Positions 18,256 through 27,751 of a stretch of DNA of 64,000 nt are shown here, in pieces. Position 1 is the first letter of the stretch; every line of letters starts with the position of its first letter. Origin of the DNA: Planctomycetota bacterium (GTDB taxonomy: Bacteria > Planctomycetota > Planctomycetia > Pirellulales > Pirellulaceae); assembly GCA_016872725.1 (NCBI GenBank), contig VGZC01000014.1, positions 38,887 to 102,886 of the forward strand. The letters run 5' to 3'. A program made the position numbers and the translations under genes. The notes below the pieces were generated by a model. The model worked only from the letters and a program-made list of their open reading frames with translations, was not told where the DNA came from and made no database searches.

Positions 18256-18648
18256 TCACGACCCGGTCGACGTGGTTCCCGGGCCGATCTCGTAAGAAAC
18301 CTTGGGGGCGTCGGCCGTGCCCGGTGGTCTCCGCGCCGAACTGTTGGCCTCGCGAGCGGCCTTCCGAGCTTCGAGCTGCCTCACCCGCTCTTCCATCTCC
18401 TTGCCGGGCTTGAACGTCACGACCGACTTCTCGGGCACATCGACCCGTTCGCCCGTCCTCGGGTTTCGGGCTTTCCGAGCCGCTCGCTGTTTGACTTCGA
18501 ACACCCCAAAGTTGCGTAGTTCGATGCGCCCGTCCTCCACCAACGTCTCGACGATCGCATCAAATGTCTTTTGAACGATTTCCTTGGTTTTCAATTGCGT
18601 CAATCCAATTTCCTCGGAAATCGTCTTGACGATTTCTTTCTTGGTCAC
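18256..18648 (-). CDS. HU/IHF-family DNA-binding protein with basic tail
   Basis: 130 residues from a GTG at 18648; AGGAG at 18658-18662 sits nine bases upstream. An ATG-like extension to 18726 would overlap the promoter. Residues 1-95 are a complete HU/IHF fold: [15 protein letters not shown], then [20 protein letters not shown] with the beta-arm sequence [12 protein letters not shown], and VTFKPGKEM. The C-terminal 35 residues are charged and Ser/Pro-rich and extend beyond the usual 90-residue family length. Nucleoid-associated DNA bending protein. It has its own strong candidate promoter. Confidence 0.92.
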   Translation of the reverse strand: MTKKEIVKTISEEIGLTQLKTKEIVQKTFDAIVETLVEDGRIELRNFGVFEVKQRAARKARNPRTGERVDVPEKSVVTFKPGKEMEERVRQLEARKAAREANSSARRPPGTADAPKVSYEIGPGTTSTGS

Positions 18649-18710
18649 GTCGGGAAACTCCTGAGGACGAACGGAAGATCGGCGACAATCTGACCGGAAT
18701 TGGTGCCACA

Positions 18711-18739
18711 AGTGTAAATACGGCAAGTACTAGAGTCAA
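18711..18739 (-). promoter_or_regulatory. Candidate sigma-70 promoter of the HU-like gene
   Basis: On the minus strand: TTGACT (18739-18734), 17-bp spacer, TACACT (18716-18711). Both hexamers are near consensus with ideal spacing. It implies a 5' leader of about 55-60 nt before the GTG at 18648. Confidence 0.65.
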
Positions 18740-18996
18740 GGGCAGCCATCGCCGGTCCGCCATCCCGGTCGAGTGGATCGCGTTGCCGTTTTCCGCCCGA
18801 TTGTGTACGCGGGGGAACCGGCCTTGGGGATTGCCGGTCGAACGGCAACCTTTCCCAAATCGATCCGGTCGACGTCGTTTCCAACGCCCGAAGTTTCCAG
18901 GTGGATTTCCAGGGACCCACACGGTTTCGGCCGAATGGGCACGCCCCTAACATCGGCCGTTCCGTCCGCATTCTTGATACAATCCGCAAAGTCGTC
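18740..18996. other. Non-coding stretch upstream of the HU-like gene
   Basis: With the promoter and leader this makes about 350 bp between the HU-like gene and the YkgJ-type gene. Apart from the promoter I see no gene, RNA or strong hairpin in it. Confidence 0.5.
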
Positions 18997-19416
18997 TCAG
19001 AGTCTGAGGACCGACCGATGGGCCTCGACCTGCTCCATCGCATGAAGGCGACCCTGTCCGGAACCCGGGCAGGCCGCGCACGTTCGGTCCCAGTCCTCGG
19101 GCGTGCGGACGTTGGAATCCCAAAAGGGCCATGTGCGGCATTGCCGAGGCCGATTCTCGTAGACGCGGCACCGGCGCAGATCGCCGTCGAAAAAGACGCA
19201 ATCTCCGTTGGGAAACTCGCGTAGGCTCCGCCGAACGCCCACGCGCCGCACGTACTTGGCTTCAAACGCATCGGGCTCAAGGCCGTGCGTCTCGGCCAGC
19301 GCGTCGATTTCCTCCTGATTGACCCAGACATACCCAGGAGCGCCTGTGCAACAATTGCCGCACTGGGCGCACGTGAATTTCAGGCCGTTTCGGTACCACG
19401 GTCGTTCTTTTCCCAC
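18997..19416 (-). CDS. YkgJ-type cysteine cluster protein
   Basis: About 139 residues from the GTG at 19416, chosen because GGGAGG lies ten bases upstream; the ATG at 19425 is only one base from that site. The signature FTCAQCGNCCTGAPGYV gives a CxxCxxCC cluster, followed by CRVYENRPRQCRTWPFW and a last Cys pair in CAACPG, together likely binding a zinc or iron-sulfur cluster. Function of the family is unknown. It sits just downstream of the cysteine-desulfurase-like gene, 24 bp away on the same strand, which fits an Fe-S connection but does not prove it. Confidence 0.85.
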   Translation of the reverse strand: MGKERPWYRNGLKFTCAQCGNCCTGAPGYVWVNQEEIDALAETHGLEPDAFEAKYVRRVGVRRSLREFPNGDCVFFDGDLRRCRVYENRPRQCRTWPFWDSNVRTPEDWDRTCAACPGSGQGRLHAMEQVEAHRSVLRL

Positions 19417-19440
19417 GCTTCGCATTCCTCCCAATCGTCC

Positions 19441-20634
19441 TCAAACATGGCTTATCGCCCCGATCTCCGCGACGGCCCGGACCAACGCATCGACGTCCGA
19501 CTCGGAGTTGAACGGGCCGACGGCGGCTCGGACGGTGCCGCCGCGCCGAGTGGTCCCCATGCGGTCATGGGTCCGCGGCGCGCAGTGCAGGCCGCTACGC
19601 ACCTCGATAGCGTATTCGCTGTCGAGCAACGACGCGAGTTCCTGCGGATCGATGCGTTCGAGTCGAAAACTCACGACGCCCACTCGGCGGTCGGCGTCCG
19701 GAGGTCCGAACAGAGTGACGCCCGGCAGGGGACGAAGGCCATCGACGAGCCTCGTGGTGAGTTCGATTTCGTGGCGGCGCAGTTCGGTCCATCCGCGCTG
19801 TTCGAGAAAGGCCGCTCCCCGCTCGAGGCCCACGAGCCCGGGAACGTTATGGTTCCCCGACTCGAAACGTTCGGGCAAGGTCGTCGGCTGTTCGTCCGAT
19901 TCGCTGAACGTCCCGGTGCCTCCCTGGCGGAACGGCGCGAGTTGGCCGGCGGCCGCCGCTCCGACGACGAGGATTCCGGTGCCGAGCGGGCCGAGAAGGC
20001 CTTTGTGGCCCGAGGCCGCGACGAAGTCGACACCCCAGCGGTCGGTGAAGATCGGCACATGTCCCGCGGTCTGCGCCGCGTCGATCAACAGGAGCACGCC
20101 GTGCTCGCGGGCGATCGCCGCGAACGCATCGACCGGCTGGATCGCTCCTGTGACGTTGGACGCGTGCGTGAGGGCGAGCAGTCGCGTTTCCGGCCGGACG
20201 GCCCGCGCGACATCGTCGGGCTCGATTCGCCCGGCCGAGTCGCACGGCACGCGCGTGACGGAGACGTTCGCCCGCTGTTCCAGCATGCGCAGCGGGCGCA
20301 AGACCGAATTGTGTTCGGCATCGGACGTGACGACATGGTCGCCGGGCCGCGGAACGCCATGCAGCACGGCATTGAGCGAATCGGTGCCGTTGAACGTGAA
20401 GAGCACGCGCGCGGGATCGGAGGCGCCCAGTAGCCCGGCCACGCGGCGGCGCGCGAGGGCGAGCGTCCGGCCGACCTGCTGCGATCTCTGATAGACGCCT
20501 CGACCGGCGGCCGTGCCGTTTTCCCGCTGATAGGCGTCGACGGCGTCATAGACGGCCGGCGGCTTGGGCCAACTGGTCGCCGCATTGTCCAGGTAGATTC
20601 GGCGTCCCGCGGCGAGTGACGCGTCGCACGGCAT
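19441..20634 (-). CDS. Cysteine-desulfurase-family PLP enzyme (class V aminotransferase)
   Basis: 397 residues. PLP fold: YLDNAATSWPKPPAV at the N-terminus, AEHNSV, THASNVTGA, DAAQTAGHVP with the cofactor-binding Asp, and the Schiff-base lysine in ASGHKGLLGPLGTG. An active-site-like cysteine is present in VRSGLHCAPRTH, as in SufS/CsdA-type enzymes. Likely releases sulfur from cysteine as a persulfide. Its position next to moaA, moaE and moaD makes sulfur supply for MoaD thiocarboxylate a reasonable hypothesis; an Fe-S role is the alternative. Confidence 0.87.
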   Translation of the reverse strand: MPCDASLAAGRRIYLDNAATSWPKPPAVYDAVDAYQRENGTAAGRGVYQRSQQVGRTLALARRRVAGLLGASDPARVLFTFNGTDSLNAVLHGVPRPGDHVVTSDAEHNSVLRPLRMLEQRANVSVTRVPCDSAGRIEPDDVARAVRPETRLLALTHASNVTGAIQPVDAFAAIAREHGVLLLIDAAQTAGHVPIFTDRWGVDFVAASGHKGLLGPLGTGILVVGAAAAGQLAPFRQGGTGTFSESDEQPTTLPERFESGNHNVPGLVGLERGAAFLEQRGWTELRRHEIELTTRLVDGLRPLPGVTLFGPPDADRRVGVVSFRLERIDPQELASLLDSEYAIEVRSGLHCAPRTHDRMGTTRRGGTVRAAVGPFNSESDVDALVRAVAEIGAISHV

Positions 20635-20653
20635 GAAACGTCCCCCCCCGCGA

Positions 20654-21655
20654 TCAACCGCCGATCTGGTACATGGCTCGGGCCGGCCTCACGAACGCGT
20701 CCGAGTCGATTCCGTGGCCCGTCCGCTTGCCCGCGACGCAGTCGCGAACGAGTTCGGCGAGTTGTTCGTCGGTTCCGCCGTGCCGCATCAGATGCCGCGC
20801 GTCCCATTCATCGGCCGAGAAAAGGCAATTGCGAACCGACCCGTCGGCCGTGATTCTCAATCGGTTGCAGTCCGCGCAAAACGGTTGGGTGACCGGGTTG
20901 ATGAAGCCGACCGTTCCGCGCCCGTCGGCGTACGCGAAATTCACGGCCGGCTGGCTGGGCTCGTCGCGTCCGATCGGGACCATCGGCCCGAAAGCGCTTT
21001 CGAGCATGGTTCGCAGGTCGCGGCCGCGCAGCACCCGGTCATGGTCCCAGTTCTGTTCGGCATCGAGCGGCATGAACTCGATGAAACGCAGTTCCATACC
21101 GTGTTCGCGCGCGAACCGGCCGAGTGGAACGGCTTCCTGTTCGGTCAAGCCTCGGATCGCCACCGCGTTCAGTCGGATCCGCTCGAAACCGGCTTCGCGC
21201 GCCGCGGCGATCCCGTCGAGCACCTTGTCGAGCCCTCGGCGCCGCGAAACGCGCCGGAAGGCGGCCTCACTGAGCGCGTCGAGACTGATATTGAGCCGGT
21301 GCAGGCCGGCATGCCGGATCGCAAGAGCGTATTCGCGCAGGAGCAGTCCGTTGGTCGTCATCGCGATGTCGTTGAGTCCGCCGATCGAAGCGAGCATGGC
21401 GACAAGCCGCGGCAGGTCGGCTCGGAGGAGTGGTTCGCCGCCCGTCAAGCGGATCTTGTTCACGCCAAGCCCGACCGCCACGCGCACGAACCGCGCCATC
21501 TCCTCGAACGTGAGGATCTCGCTGCGGGGCTGAAAGCGGACGTTCTCCGCGGGCATGCAGTAGAAGCAGCGGATATTGCATCGGTCGGTGACACTGATCC
21601 GGAGATTCGTGTGCACGCGCCCGAAACGATCGATCAGCGGTTCGACGTCCGGCAT
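20654..21655 (-). CDS. moaA: GTP 3',8-cyclase MoaA
   Basis: 333 residues, normal MoaA size. N-terminal radical SAM cluster Cys26, Cys30, Cys33 in TDRCNIRCFYCMP, SAM-binding TGGEPLLR, and the C-terminal cluster FCADCNRLRITADG...C that binds GTP. First enzyme of molybdenum-cofactor synthesis, making 3',8-cyclo-GTP. GGAGG is five bases before the ATG. The C-terminal GG tail expected of MoaA is present (YQIGG). It lies with moaE and moaD on the same strand. Confidence 0.96.
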   Translation of the reverse strand: MPDVEPLIDRFGRVHTNLRISVTDRCNIRCFYCMPAENVRFQPRSEILTFEEMARFVRVAVGLGVNKIRLTGGEPLLRADLPRLVAMLASIGGLNDIAMTTNGLLLREYALAIRHAGLHRLNISLDALSEAAFRRVSRRRGLDKVLDGIAAAREAGFERIRLNAVAIRGLTEQEAVPLGRFAREHGMELRFIEFMPLDAEQNWDHDRVLRGRDLRTMLESAFGPMVPIGRDEPSQPAVNFAYADGRGTVGFINPVTQPFCADCNRLRITADGSVRNCLFSADEWDARHLMRHGGTDEQLAELVRDCVAGKRTGHGIDSDAFVRPARAMYQIGG

Positions 21656-21730
21656 GGGGACCTCCGTGGGGCGTCCTCGTTCGCGGCTCTCCCGCGAACG
21701 GGTTTTCGCCCGAGGGCCAAATCAAGGAAA

Positions 21731-22195
21731 TCAGGGGCCGGTCGGCGGCCGGTCGACGCGAGGACCTCCCTCCGCTTTGCGCGTGAATCCCGGATGCACC
21801 CAATCGGCGCCGCCGTCCGACCAATTCTCCCGTTTCCAGATTGGCACACGGTCCTTCAACGTGTCAATAAGCCATTGACCGGCCTCGAACGCGGCGACGC
21901 GATGCGCCGAACTCACGGCGATCGCGACACTCGCCTCGCCGATTTCGAGGTGTCCGAGTCGATGGACGATGGCGCAGTGGACAAGCGGCCACCGCGCGCG
22001 CGCTTCGGCTTCGAGTTCCGCAAGTTCCGACCGGGCCATTTCCGGATAGCATTCGTAGTCGAGCGAACTGGTGCGGCGACCATCGGTCGTTTCGCGCGTC
22101 GTGCCCAGGAACAGGAGCACCGCGCCCGCTTCGGGGGACTCGACGCCGCCCAGCACGGCCGCGGGATCGATCGGGTCGTGGGTCAATTCGATCAT
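21731..22195 (-). CDS. moaE: Molybdopterin synthase large subunit MoaE
   Basis: 154 residues. It dimerises and binds MoaD to insert dithiolene sulfur into cPMP. The motifs GAVLLFLGTTRETTDGR, LDYECYPEMA, HRLGHLEIGEASV, SSAHRVAAFEA and VPIWKRE with the conserved lysine are all visible. It starts five bases after the moaD stop, so the two subunits are likely co-translated. Confidence 0.95.
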   Translation of the reverse strand: MIELTHDPIDPAAVLGGVESPEAGAVLLFLGTTRETTDGRRTSSLDYECYPEMARSELAELEAEARARWPLVHCAIVHRLGHLEIGEASVAIAVSSAHRVAAFEAGQWLIDTLKDRVPIWKRENWSDGGADWVHPGFTRKAEGGPRVDRPPTGP

Positions 22196-22200
22196 GGTGA

Positions 22201-22446
22201 CTACCCGCCGCTTACCGGTGGAATCATGGCGACTTCCTGACCAGGGACGAGCGGCGTGCGTTCGTCGGCGTAGGCCTGGTCGACGGCGAAGAGCGAACCG
22301 CGAAGGAGGGGCGCCAGGGCGGCGTGCGACGCGCCAAGCGCGGCGCGCAAATCGCCGACGGTCGCGCCGTCGCCTAGATCGAGTTCAAGCCGATCGCGGC
22401 CGACCAGTTGCCTGGCCATCGCGAAAACGAGGACGGTGACTTTCAT
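22201..22446 (-). CDS. moaD: Molybdopterin synthase small subunit MoaD
   Basis: 81 residues from the ATG at 22446, with GAGGTG six bases upstream. Ubiquitin-like fold beginning MKVTVLVFAMARQLVG; EVAMIPPVSGG at the end carries the GG tail that is adenylated and thiocarboxylated. Longer upstream readings are not credible. First of the moaD-moaE-moaA set, about 95 bp after the FAD/Fe-S oxidase. Confidence 0.93.
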   Translation of the reverse strand: MKVTVLVFAMARQLVGRDRLELDLGDGATVGDLRAALGASHAALAPLLRGSLFAVDQAYADERTPLVPGQEVAMIPPVSGG

Positions 22447-22541
22447 GACAACACCTCGATCCCTCCCAAACCGATTCCGAACCCCGCGAACCTCGGCGAT
22501 CCGACCACGCCTCCCGGCATCATCCGCATCGCGCCGGTGAT

Positions 22542-25487
22542 CTAGGAAAAAGCCAAATCGTCTCCAAGCCGCTTCGACCAACGCTCGGCCGTGTAAGGCA
22601 AGAGCCCATACGCCATCGCGAGGATCTTGAGGGGATGCAGGATGGGTTTCGCCGCGCCTTGAGCCATCTGGACGCGGCACGCCGAGCATTCGGTCGCTCC
22701 GACCTGAAGTTCCAGATCGCGGATTCCCGCGATCAGGTTCCATCCGATCCGCAGGCTAGCGCGGAAATTGCGCCGCTGAAACCCCCACGTTCCCGCCATC
22801 CCCGAACAACCTTGCTCGATGCGCCGCACCGTCAGGCCGTGGATCAGGCGAAGCAGATTCTCTCCGGGCGATTCGGGATGGCAAGCCCGGAGGTGGCACG
22901 GCAGATGGTAACCGACGGTCGCATTGAGCGGTTTGAGGTCGAGTTCGAGCCGGCCGCGCTGATGCAGGTTCCAAAGATAGGCGCCCGCGTCGACCGCATG
23001 CTCGGCGACGAGCTTCGCGTCCTCGTCGCCGAGCAACCGGGGGTAGTCGTGGCGCAGGCACATGGCCGCGGACGGTTCGGTCGTGACGATCGTATAGCCT
23101 TGGCGTACGGCTTCGGCGAGCAGGGCGACGTTGCGCCGCGCGAGCCGTGCGGCCCGCTCCACGGCGCCGACCGCGATCGCGTGCATGCCGGCGGCGACCT
23201 GATTCGGCGGAACGTAGGTCCGAACTCCGTTGTGTTCGAGGATGTCCACGACGGCCGTCGCGAGTTCCCCGTCGAACCAGTTGGCGTAGAGATCCACGAA
23301 ATAGAGGACTTTCGGTTCGTTGGCGCGCGTCGAGCGATGCAGGCGGCGGCGCTGCGCTTGCCGCAGGAAACTCCTCGGCGCGACGGTCGGCAGTTTCCGC
23401 CCGCGCGCGATGCCCGTCATCCGTTCGAGCAGCCACCGAGCCTGGCGGTTTCCCAGGATCCAGTTCGAAACCAGCGCGAATCGGCTCGCCAACGGCGCGA
23501 ACCGGTCAAGTCGCGCGAGGAACCAATTGGACGCGTCGAGTCCGTTCACCGCGACGTATTGCGCCTTGAGTTCGACGGCGAGCATCGGAATATCGACGCC
23601 CGCCGGGCACTCGACCCGGCACTGGTGGCAGTGGAAGCACAGGTCGGCCACCGCCTTGGTTTCGTCCGACGTGAGCTGCTTGCCTTCGAGCCTGCCGGTC
23701 AAGGCGCCTCGAAGCAGATTCGCTTTCGAACGGGGCGATGCTTCCTCGCGCGCGGCCACGCGGAACACGGGGCACATCCGATCCTCGTTCGACGACGTCC
23801 GGCATCGCCCGCATCCGTTGCATTCGCGGGAAGCCGCCATCACTTGATCGACCGACCACGCCAACAGGGGCGCCGGCGGCGCCTCGTCCGGCCGATCCGC
23901 CGTCGCCCGGTCGGCGAGACGGACCGCCCGGAGATTCTTCGTGAGAGGCTGGGGCACGTCGGCGACCACTTTGCCCGGATTGAGGATGGAACGGGGATCG
24001 AGGACGCGTTTGACTTCCCGGAATACGTCGTAGAGCGGTCCGTATTGGCGGCGCGCGTACCAGGTGCGGCTGAGCCCGAGGCCATGTTCCCCGCTGATCG
24101 TGCCGCCCACCTCCATGACCCGTTCGTAGACGTCCGATGCGAGCCCTTGCATCTTCCGCACGTCGGCCGGGTCGGCGAGATCGAGGAACGGACGGACGTG
24201 CAATTGGCCGTGCGCCGCGTGGGCGAACAGCGACGCGATGACCTCGTGCGCCTTGAGGACGTTTTGGAGGGTGGCGAGGAAGTCGGGAAGCGCGGCGGGC
24301 GGTACGGCCAGGTCCTCGATGAACGGAAGTGGACGCGTGTTGCCCTTCAGACGATAGAGCATCGGAACGACGCGCCGCGCGAGCCGCCAATAGAAGTTCC
24401 GTTCGTCCCGATCCATCGTCGCGCGCGATTCGTAGGCGAGACGCCGGCGCCGCCGTATCCGAGCGATCACCGCGTCCATCCTCTGCCGAACGTCGTCCGC
24501 TTCGTCGCCATGATGTTCCACAAGCAAGAGGCCTTCGGCGTCCCGCGGCAAGAGCGATTCGAAACGGGGTTCGGTTTCCCTCGCGATCGTAAGCAATCGG
24601 CGGTCCATCAAGTCGCACGTGCTGGCCCCCATCTGCGCGATTTCCAACGCGGCGCGCGCCGCGTTGTCGAGCCGATCGAAGAACAGCAACACCAGACCGC
24701 GGTGCCTGGGAATGGGACTCGTGCGGACCGTCGCCTCGACGATCAAGCCGAGCGTGCCCTCCGAACCGATGAACAGCGACGCGAGGTCCAGTTCGCCGTC
24801 GCGCGCGATCCCGTCGAGATGGTATCCGCCCCGGTTCACGAGGCTGCGCGGTTGGTTTGCCCGAATCGTCTGCGAATCGCGCCGAAGGAGTTCGTGCAGG
24901 CGTCCCACCAGCGCCGCTCGGGCCGGATCGGTGTCTCCTTCCAGAGCCACATGCCGGCCCGCCTCGATGACCGTGCCGTCGGCGAGCGCCACCTGGAGCC
25001 GTTCGACGTGCCGCCTGGGCGAACCGTATTGCGGCCAATGGCTGCCCGACGCGTCGATCGCCAGAACACTGCCCATCGTCGTCACGCTCCGCGTCGACGG
25101 GTCCGGCCCGAAATGGCGGGACCGCGGCGCGAGCAGCCGATTCAGGTCGGCGAGCACGATGCCCGGCTGAAACGTCGCCTCGTCGGCGTCGATCCGAACG
25201 ATCCGCCGCATCGCATGCGCGAAATCGACAACCAACCCCGGCCCCAGCGATTCGCCCGCGAGCCCCGTTCCGGCCCCGCGCGCGTGCACGGGCAGATTGT
25301 GTTCGTGCGCGTACTGCAGACACGTGACGACATCCTCGACGCCCCGGGGCCGCACGACCCCGAGCGGACGGAGTTCATAGATGCTCGCGTCGCTTGCGTA
25401 CAGTTGGAGCGCAACATCGTCGCAATGGACGTCGCATCGCAGCAACCCCCGGAGGTCCGCCTGTACTCGTGACCGCTCCTGATCCAT
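22542..25487 (-). CDS. FAD-linked oxidase fused to Fe-S / CCG domain (D-lactate or glycolate oxidase type)
   Basis: 981 residues from the ATG at 25487 (MDQERSRVQADL). Residues 20-500 form a VAO/GlcD-type FAD domain (HARGAGTGLAGES; C-terminal substrate-binding part with HAAHGQLHVRPFLD and SGEHGLGLSRTW). Two 4Fe-4S motifs follow, starting at Cys556 (CNGCGRC) and about Cys617 (CFHCHQCRVECP). The C-terminal CCG/heterodisulfide-type region contains GYHLPCHLRACHP. Single-polypeptide enzymes of this architecture oxidise D-2-hydroxyacids such as D-lactate and pass electrons to the membrane. Substrate cannot be read from the sequence. Confidence 0.88.
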   Translation of the reverse strand: MDQERSRVQADLRGLLRCDVHCDDVALQLYASDASIYELRPLGVVRPRGVEDVVTCLQYAHEHNLPVHARGAGTGLAGESLGPGLVVDFAHAMRRIVRIDADEATFQPGIVLADLNRLLAPRSRHFGPDPSTRSVTTMGSVLAIDASGSHWPQYGSPRRHVERLQVALADGTVIEAGRHVALEGDTDPARAALVGRLHELLRRDSQTIRANQPRSLVNRGGYHLDGIARDGELDLASLFIGSEGTLGLIVEATVRTSPIPRHRGLVLLFFDRLDNAARAALEIAQMGASTCDLMDRRLLTIARETEPRFESLLPRDAEGLLLVEHHGDEADDVRQRMDAVIARIRRRRRLAYESRATMDRDERNFYWRLARRVVPMLYRLKGNTRPLPFIEDLAVPPAALPDFLATLQNVLKAHEVIASLFAHAAHGQLHVRPFLDLADPADVRKMQGLASDVYERVMEVGGTISGEHGLGLSRTWYARRQYGPLYDVFREVKRVLDPRSILNPGKVVADVPQPLTKNLRAVRLADRATADRPDEAPPAPLLAWSVDQVMAASRECNGCGRCRTSSNEDRMCPVFRVAAREEASPRSKANLLRGALTGRLEGKQLTSDETKAVADLCFHCHQCRVECPAGVDIPMLAVELKAQYVAVNGLDASNWFLARLDRFAPLASRFALVSNWILGNRQARWLLERMTGIARGRKLPTVAPRSFLRQAQRRRLHRSTRANEPKVLYFVDLYANWFDGELATAVVDILEHNGVRTYVPPNQVAAGMHAIAVGAVERAARLARRNVALLAEAVRQGYTIVTTEPSAAMCLRHDYPRLLGDEDAKLVAEHAVDAGAYLWNLHQRGRLELDLKPLNATVGYHLPCHLRACHPESPGENLLRLIHGLTVRRIEQGCSGMAGTWGFQRRNFRASLRIGWNLIAGIRDLELQVGATECSACRVQMAQGAAKPILHPLKILAMAYGLLPYTAERWSKRLGDDLAFS

Positions 25488-25663
25488 GACTCGTCCGGTC
25501 AAACTGCTTTCGGGGCATGTCGCGGCGCGAGCCCGCGCCGTCGCGGCCGCCCGGCCGCCCGGCCGAAGTTGACTCGCCGACCGAACGTCCCCGTGTTCGC
25601 GCGTCCGAACGAACCGCCCGGACCGCCGGTCGCGTCGCGGCGCCGATCGGCCGTCCCGCCCGC

Positions 25664-26146
25664 CTACAACACGGTCCGCCGCGCCGAATCCCGCTCGCCT
25701 TCCGCCAATCTGGCCGCCTGTTGCCGATACCGTTCGTGGATCTCCAACCGAAACGCCGGATGCCGATCCAGTTCCGCGACGCCACGATGCTCGGCGTGAC
25801 AACGATAACAGGTCAATACGCCGCCGACCCACGCGTACAGGACCGCGTCGACGGCCGCGGTCGCGACGAGGATCGCGAGGCTCCACACGACATGGTGCCA
25901 AGCCAGGGCGATACTGCTCAGGATAAACCCGCCGGCAATGATCGACAGCCCCATCCCTTGCGGAAAGTCCTTCCGCACGAAGAGCTCCGTGCTCGGACAG
26001 GCCGCGCACCGGTCCAATCGGCCCCCCGCCCGGTCGTCGATCGAACCTCCCGTTTGCGCGCCGCAATGGGGGCAGCCGACCGAACCTCCCGTCGTCGTGA
26101 TGCGGGCGATCCGGTCACAGGACGTGCAGCGAAACGTGATGTTCAT
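25664..26146 (-). CDS. Zinc-ribbon membrane protein, unknown function
   Basis: 160 residues from the ATG at 26146 with GGGGA upstream. An N-terminal zinc ribbon (FRCTSCDR ... VGCPHCG), a second Cys pair (DRCAACPSTELFVRKDFPQG), two membrane helices (about 75-125) and a cytosolic tail with a further CYRCHAEHRG motif and HERYRQQAARL. The repeated CxxC pairs suggest metal binding at the membrane. No function known to me. It is transcribed toward the FAD/Fe-S oxidase, 176 bp away. Confidence 0.72.
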   Translation of the reverse strand: MNITFRCTSCDRIARITTTGGSVGCPHCGAQTGGSIDDRAGGRLDRCAACPSTELFVRKDFPQGMGLSIIAGGFILSSIALAWHHVVWSLAILVATAAVDAVLYAWVGGVLTCYRCHAEHRGVAELDRHPAFRLEIHERYRQQAARLAEGERDSARRTVL

Positions 26147-26201
26147 GCGTTCCCCATCCGCGGCGGGCGATGGCCCGTCGCCATCCCCGATCGTCGTCCC
26201 A

Positions 26202-26993
26202 TCATAGAGGAAAAGGCGAGTCGATCGACAGTAGCTGCGCCAACAGTTCACCAAGAAAGGCGAAGACGACACCGGCGTAGAGGATGCCCGTCGCGCTTTG
26301 CGCATTGGGGATTCGCATGGATTGTCGAGCCAACAAGGCCATTCCGGCGACCGCCAACACGCCGGTGAGCCATCGAAAGGCAAGGAAGCCCCAGAACAGG
26401 CCCTCGGCGCGCAGCCCGTGGACCAACGCGAGCACGAGGCCGGCGGCGCCGCTCGCGCCCCGCGCGGCCGCGGCGATCATCACGAAGCCGATCGCCCGGA
26501 CGAGGTGCGATGGAGCCAAGCCGGGCGCGTTGAGGTACGAATGGCCGAGCAGCATGGCGCCGAGCGTTGTCCCCATCAAGACGCCGCTCGAACCCGTATC
26601 GATCACCGCGGCGGCCAGCATGATCGGCGAAGCGCCCCGCGCGGCGGGCAGCGACGCGATCGCGGCGACGAAGCCAAGCCCCGCGATGCCGATCAGCATG
26701 CGACGCCCCACGATCCGCCGGTCGCATAGCCACGTCACGGAGCCCGCGTAGCTCGCCGCGGCGAGCGTCACCGCGCCGGCGAACGGAACAGGCCCCCCCC
26801 CAAGCGGCTCCAATGCCCCGGACGTCGCACGGGCGGCAAGCGCGCCGAGCGTATTGAGTCCCAAGAGGACCCAGAGATTGACTCGGAAATAGACGCTTGG
26901 CACGCGCCCCGCCGCCGGCCCGATCATCGCGATCGCCAGACCAAACGTCAGCCGGAACACGAACGCCGACACGACCTGACTCAGCGCGGCCAC
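26202..26993 (-). CDS. Multi-pass membrane protein, unknown function
   Basis: 263 residues with seven to eight hydrophobic helices and few charged residues; His/Ser/Gly-rich loops such as LLGHSYLNAPGLAPSHL. A GTG start at 26993 lies four bases after the folE stop, implying translational coupling to folE. No cofactor or transporter motif is clear. Comparable poorly characterised integral membrane proteins are common in planctomycetes; no function is assigned. Confidence 0.7.
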   Translation of the reverse strand: MAALSQVVSAFVFRLTFGLAIAMIGPAAGRVPSVYFRVNLWVLLGLNTLGALAARATSGALEPLGGGPVPFAGAVTLAAASYAGSVTWLCDRRIVGRRMLIGIAGLGFVAAIASLPAARGASPIMLAAAVIDTGSSGVLMGTTLGAMLLGHSYLNAPGLAPSHLVRAIGFVMIAAAARGASGAAGLVLALVHGLRAEGLFWGFLAFRWLTGVLAVAGMALLARQSMRIPNAQSATGILYAGVVFAFLGELLAQLLSIDSPFPL

Positions 26994-26997
26994 GGAG

Positions 26998-27603
26998 TCA
27001 CCGCCGATCGCCGTAGATGAGCTGCATGACCTCGGCGCGCGACGCCGGATTCGTCCGGAACCGGCCTTTCATCGCGCTCGTCACGCAAAGGCTCCCTGGT
27101 TTCCGTACGCCCCGAATCGTCATGCACGTGTGCGTCGCCTCGACCACGACCGCGACGCCTTTCGTATCGAGTTCCGATTCGAGGAGTTCGGCGATCTGCT
27201 GGGTCATCTGTTCCTGGACCTGGGGCCGCCTCGCAACCTCGTCGACGACCCTCGCCAATTTGCTCAGCCCGATCACGCGCCCGTTGGGCATGTAACCGAT
27301 ATGCGCCTTCCCCAGGAAGGGCAGCAAATGGTGTTCGCAAACACTGTTGAACGCGATGTCGCGGACCAGGACGATTTCGTCGTAACGCTGCGAAAAGAAT
27401 TTTTGCAGATGGCGTTTGGGATCCACGTGCAAACCGCCGAAAAGCTCCGCGTACATGCGGGCCACGCGATCGGGTGTCTCGCGAAGGCCCTCACGATCCG
27501 GATCCTCGCCGACCGCCAACAAGATCTCTCGGACCGCGCGGGCGATCCGAGCCTGATCGACGTGCGGGCCCGGAGGCCCGTTTTCGAGGTGTTCCTCGTT
27601 CAT
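26998..27603 (-). CDS. folE: GTP cyclohydrolase I, FolE type
   Basis: 201 residues from the ATG at 27603, preceded by AGGGGAG. It converts GTP to 7,8-dihydroneopterin triphosphate. Zinc site and active-site blocks are intact: [33 protein letters not shown] and [16 protein letters not shown]. The standard type IA enzyme. The leader contains the two copies of a structured repeat, the nearest ending directly at the ribosome-binding site. Start of the long minus-strand block. Confidence 0.95.
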   Translation of the reverse strand: MNEEHLENGPPGPHVDQARIARAVREILLAVGEDPDREGLRETPDRVARMYAELFGGLHVDPKRHLQKFFSQRYDEIVLVRDIAFNSVCEHHLLPFLGKAHIGYMPNGRVIGLSKLARVVDEVARRPQVQEQMTQQIAELLESELDTKGVAVVVEATHTCMTIRGVRKPGSLCVTSAMKGRFRTNPASRAEVMQLIYGDRR

Positions 27604-27611
27604 TTTCGCTC

Positions 27612-27751
27612 CCCTACGTAGGCCGATCGTCCTCGATCGGCCAGTCCCGTAACGCTTCCGGACGACCGGGACGGTCGTCCTACGTAGGCCGATCGTCCTC
27701 GATCGGCTCAATTCTATCCCCAAAAGCGTTTCCGACGACTGGGACGGTCGG
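27612..27751 (-). repeat. Tandem structured repeat with GAGGAC-loop hairpin, two copies
   Basis: On the minus strand each unit contains the hairpin CCGATC-GAGGAC-GATCGG followed by CCTACGTAGG (copies at 27612-27641 and 27678-27706; period 66 bp). Between and beside them are further inverted repeats of the GACGACC...GGTCGTC type (27660-27680 and 27730-27751) and a GGAA(A/G)CG(C/T)T tract. It looks like a composite REP-like element located in the leader of folE and upstream of the divergent HzsA-related gene. Confidence 0.8.

Noticed and set aside
22542..26066. 1174-residue version of the FAD/Fe-S oxidase
   Set aside because: The extra N-terminus overlaps the zinc-ribbon gene on another frame and is Arg/Gly-rich; the ATG at 25487 gives the expected family start.
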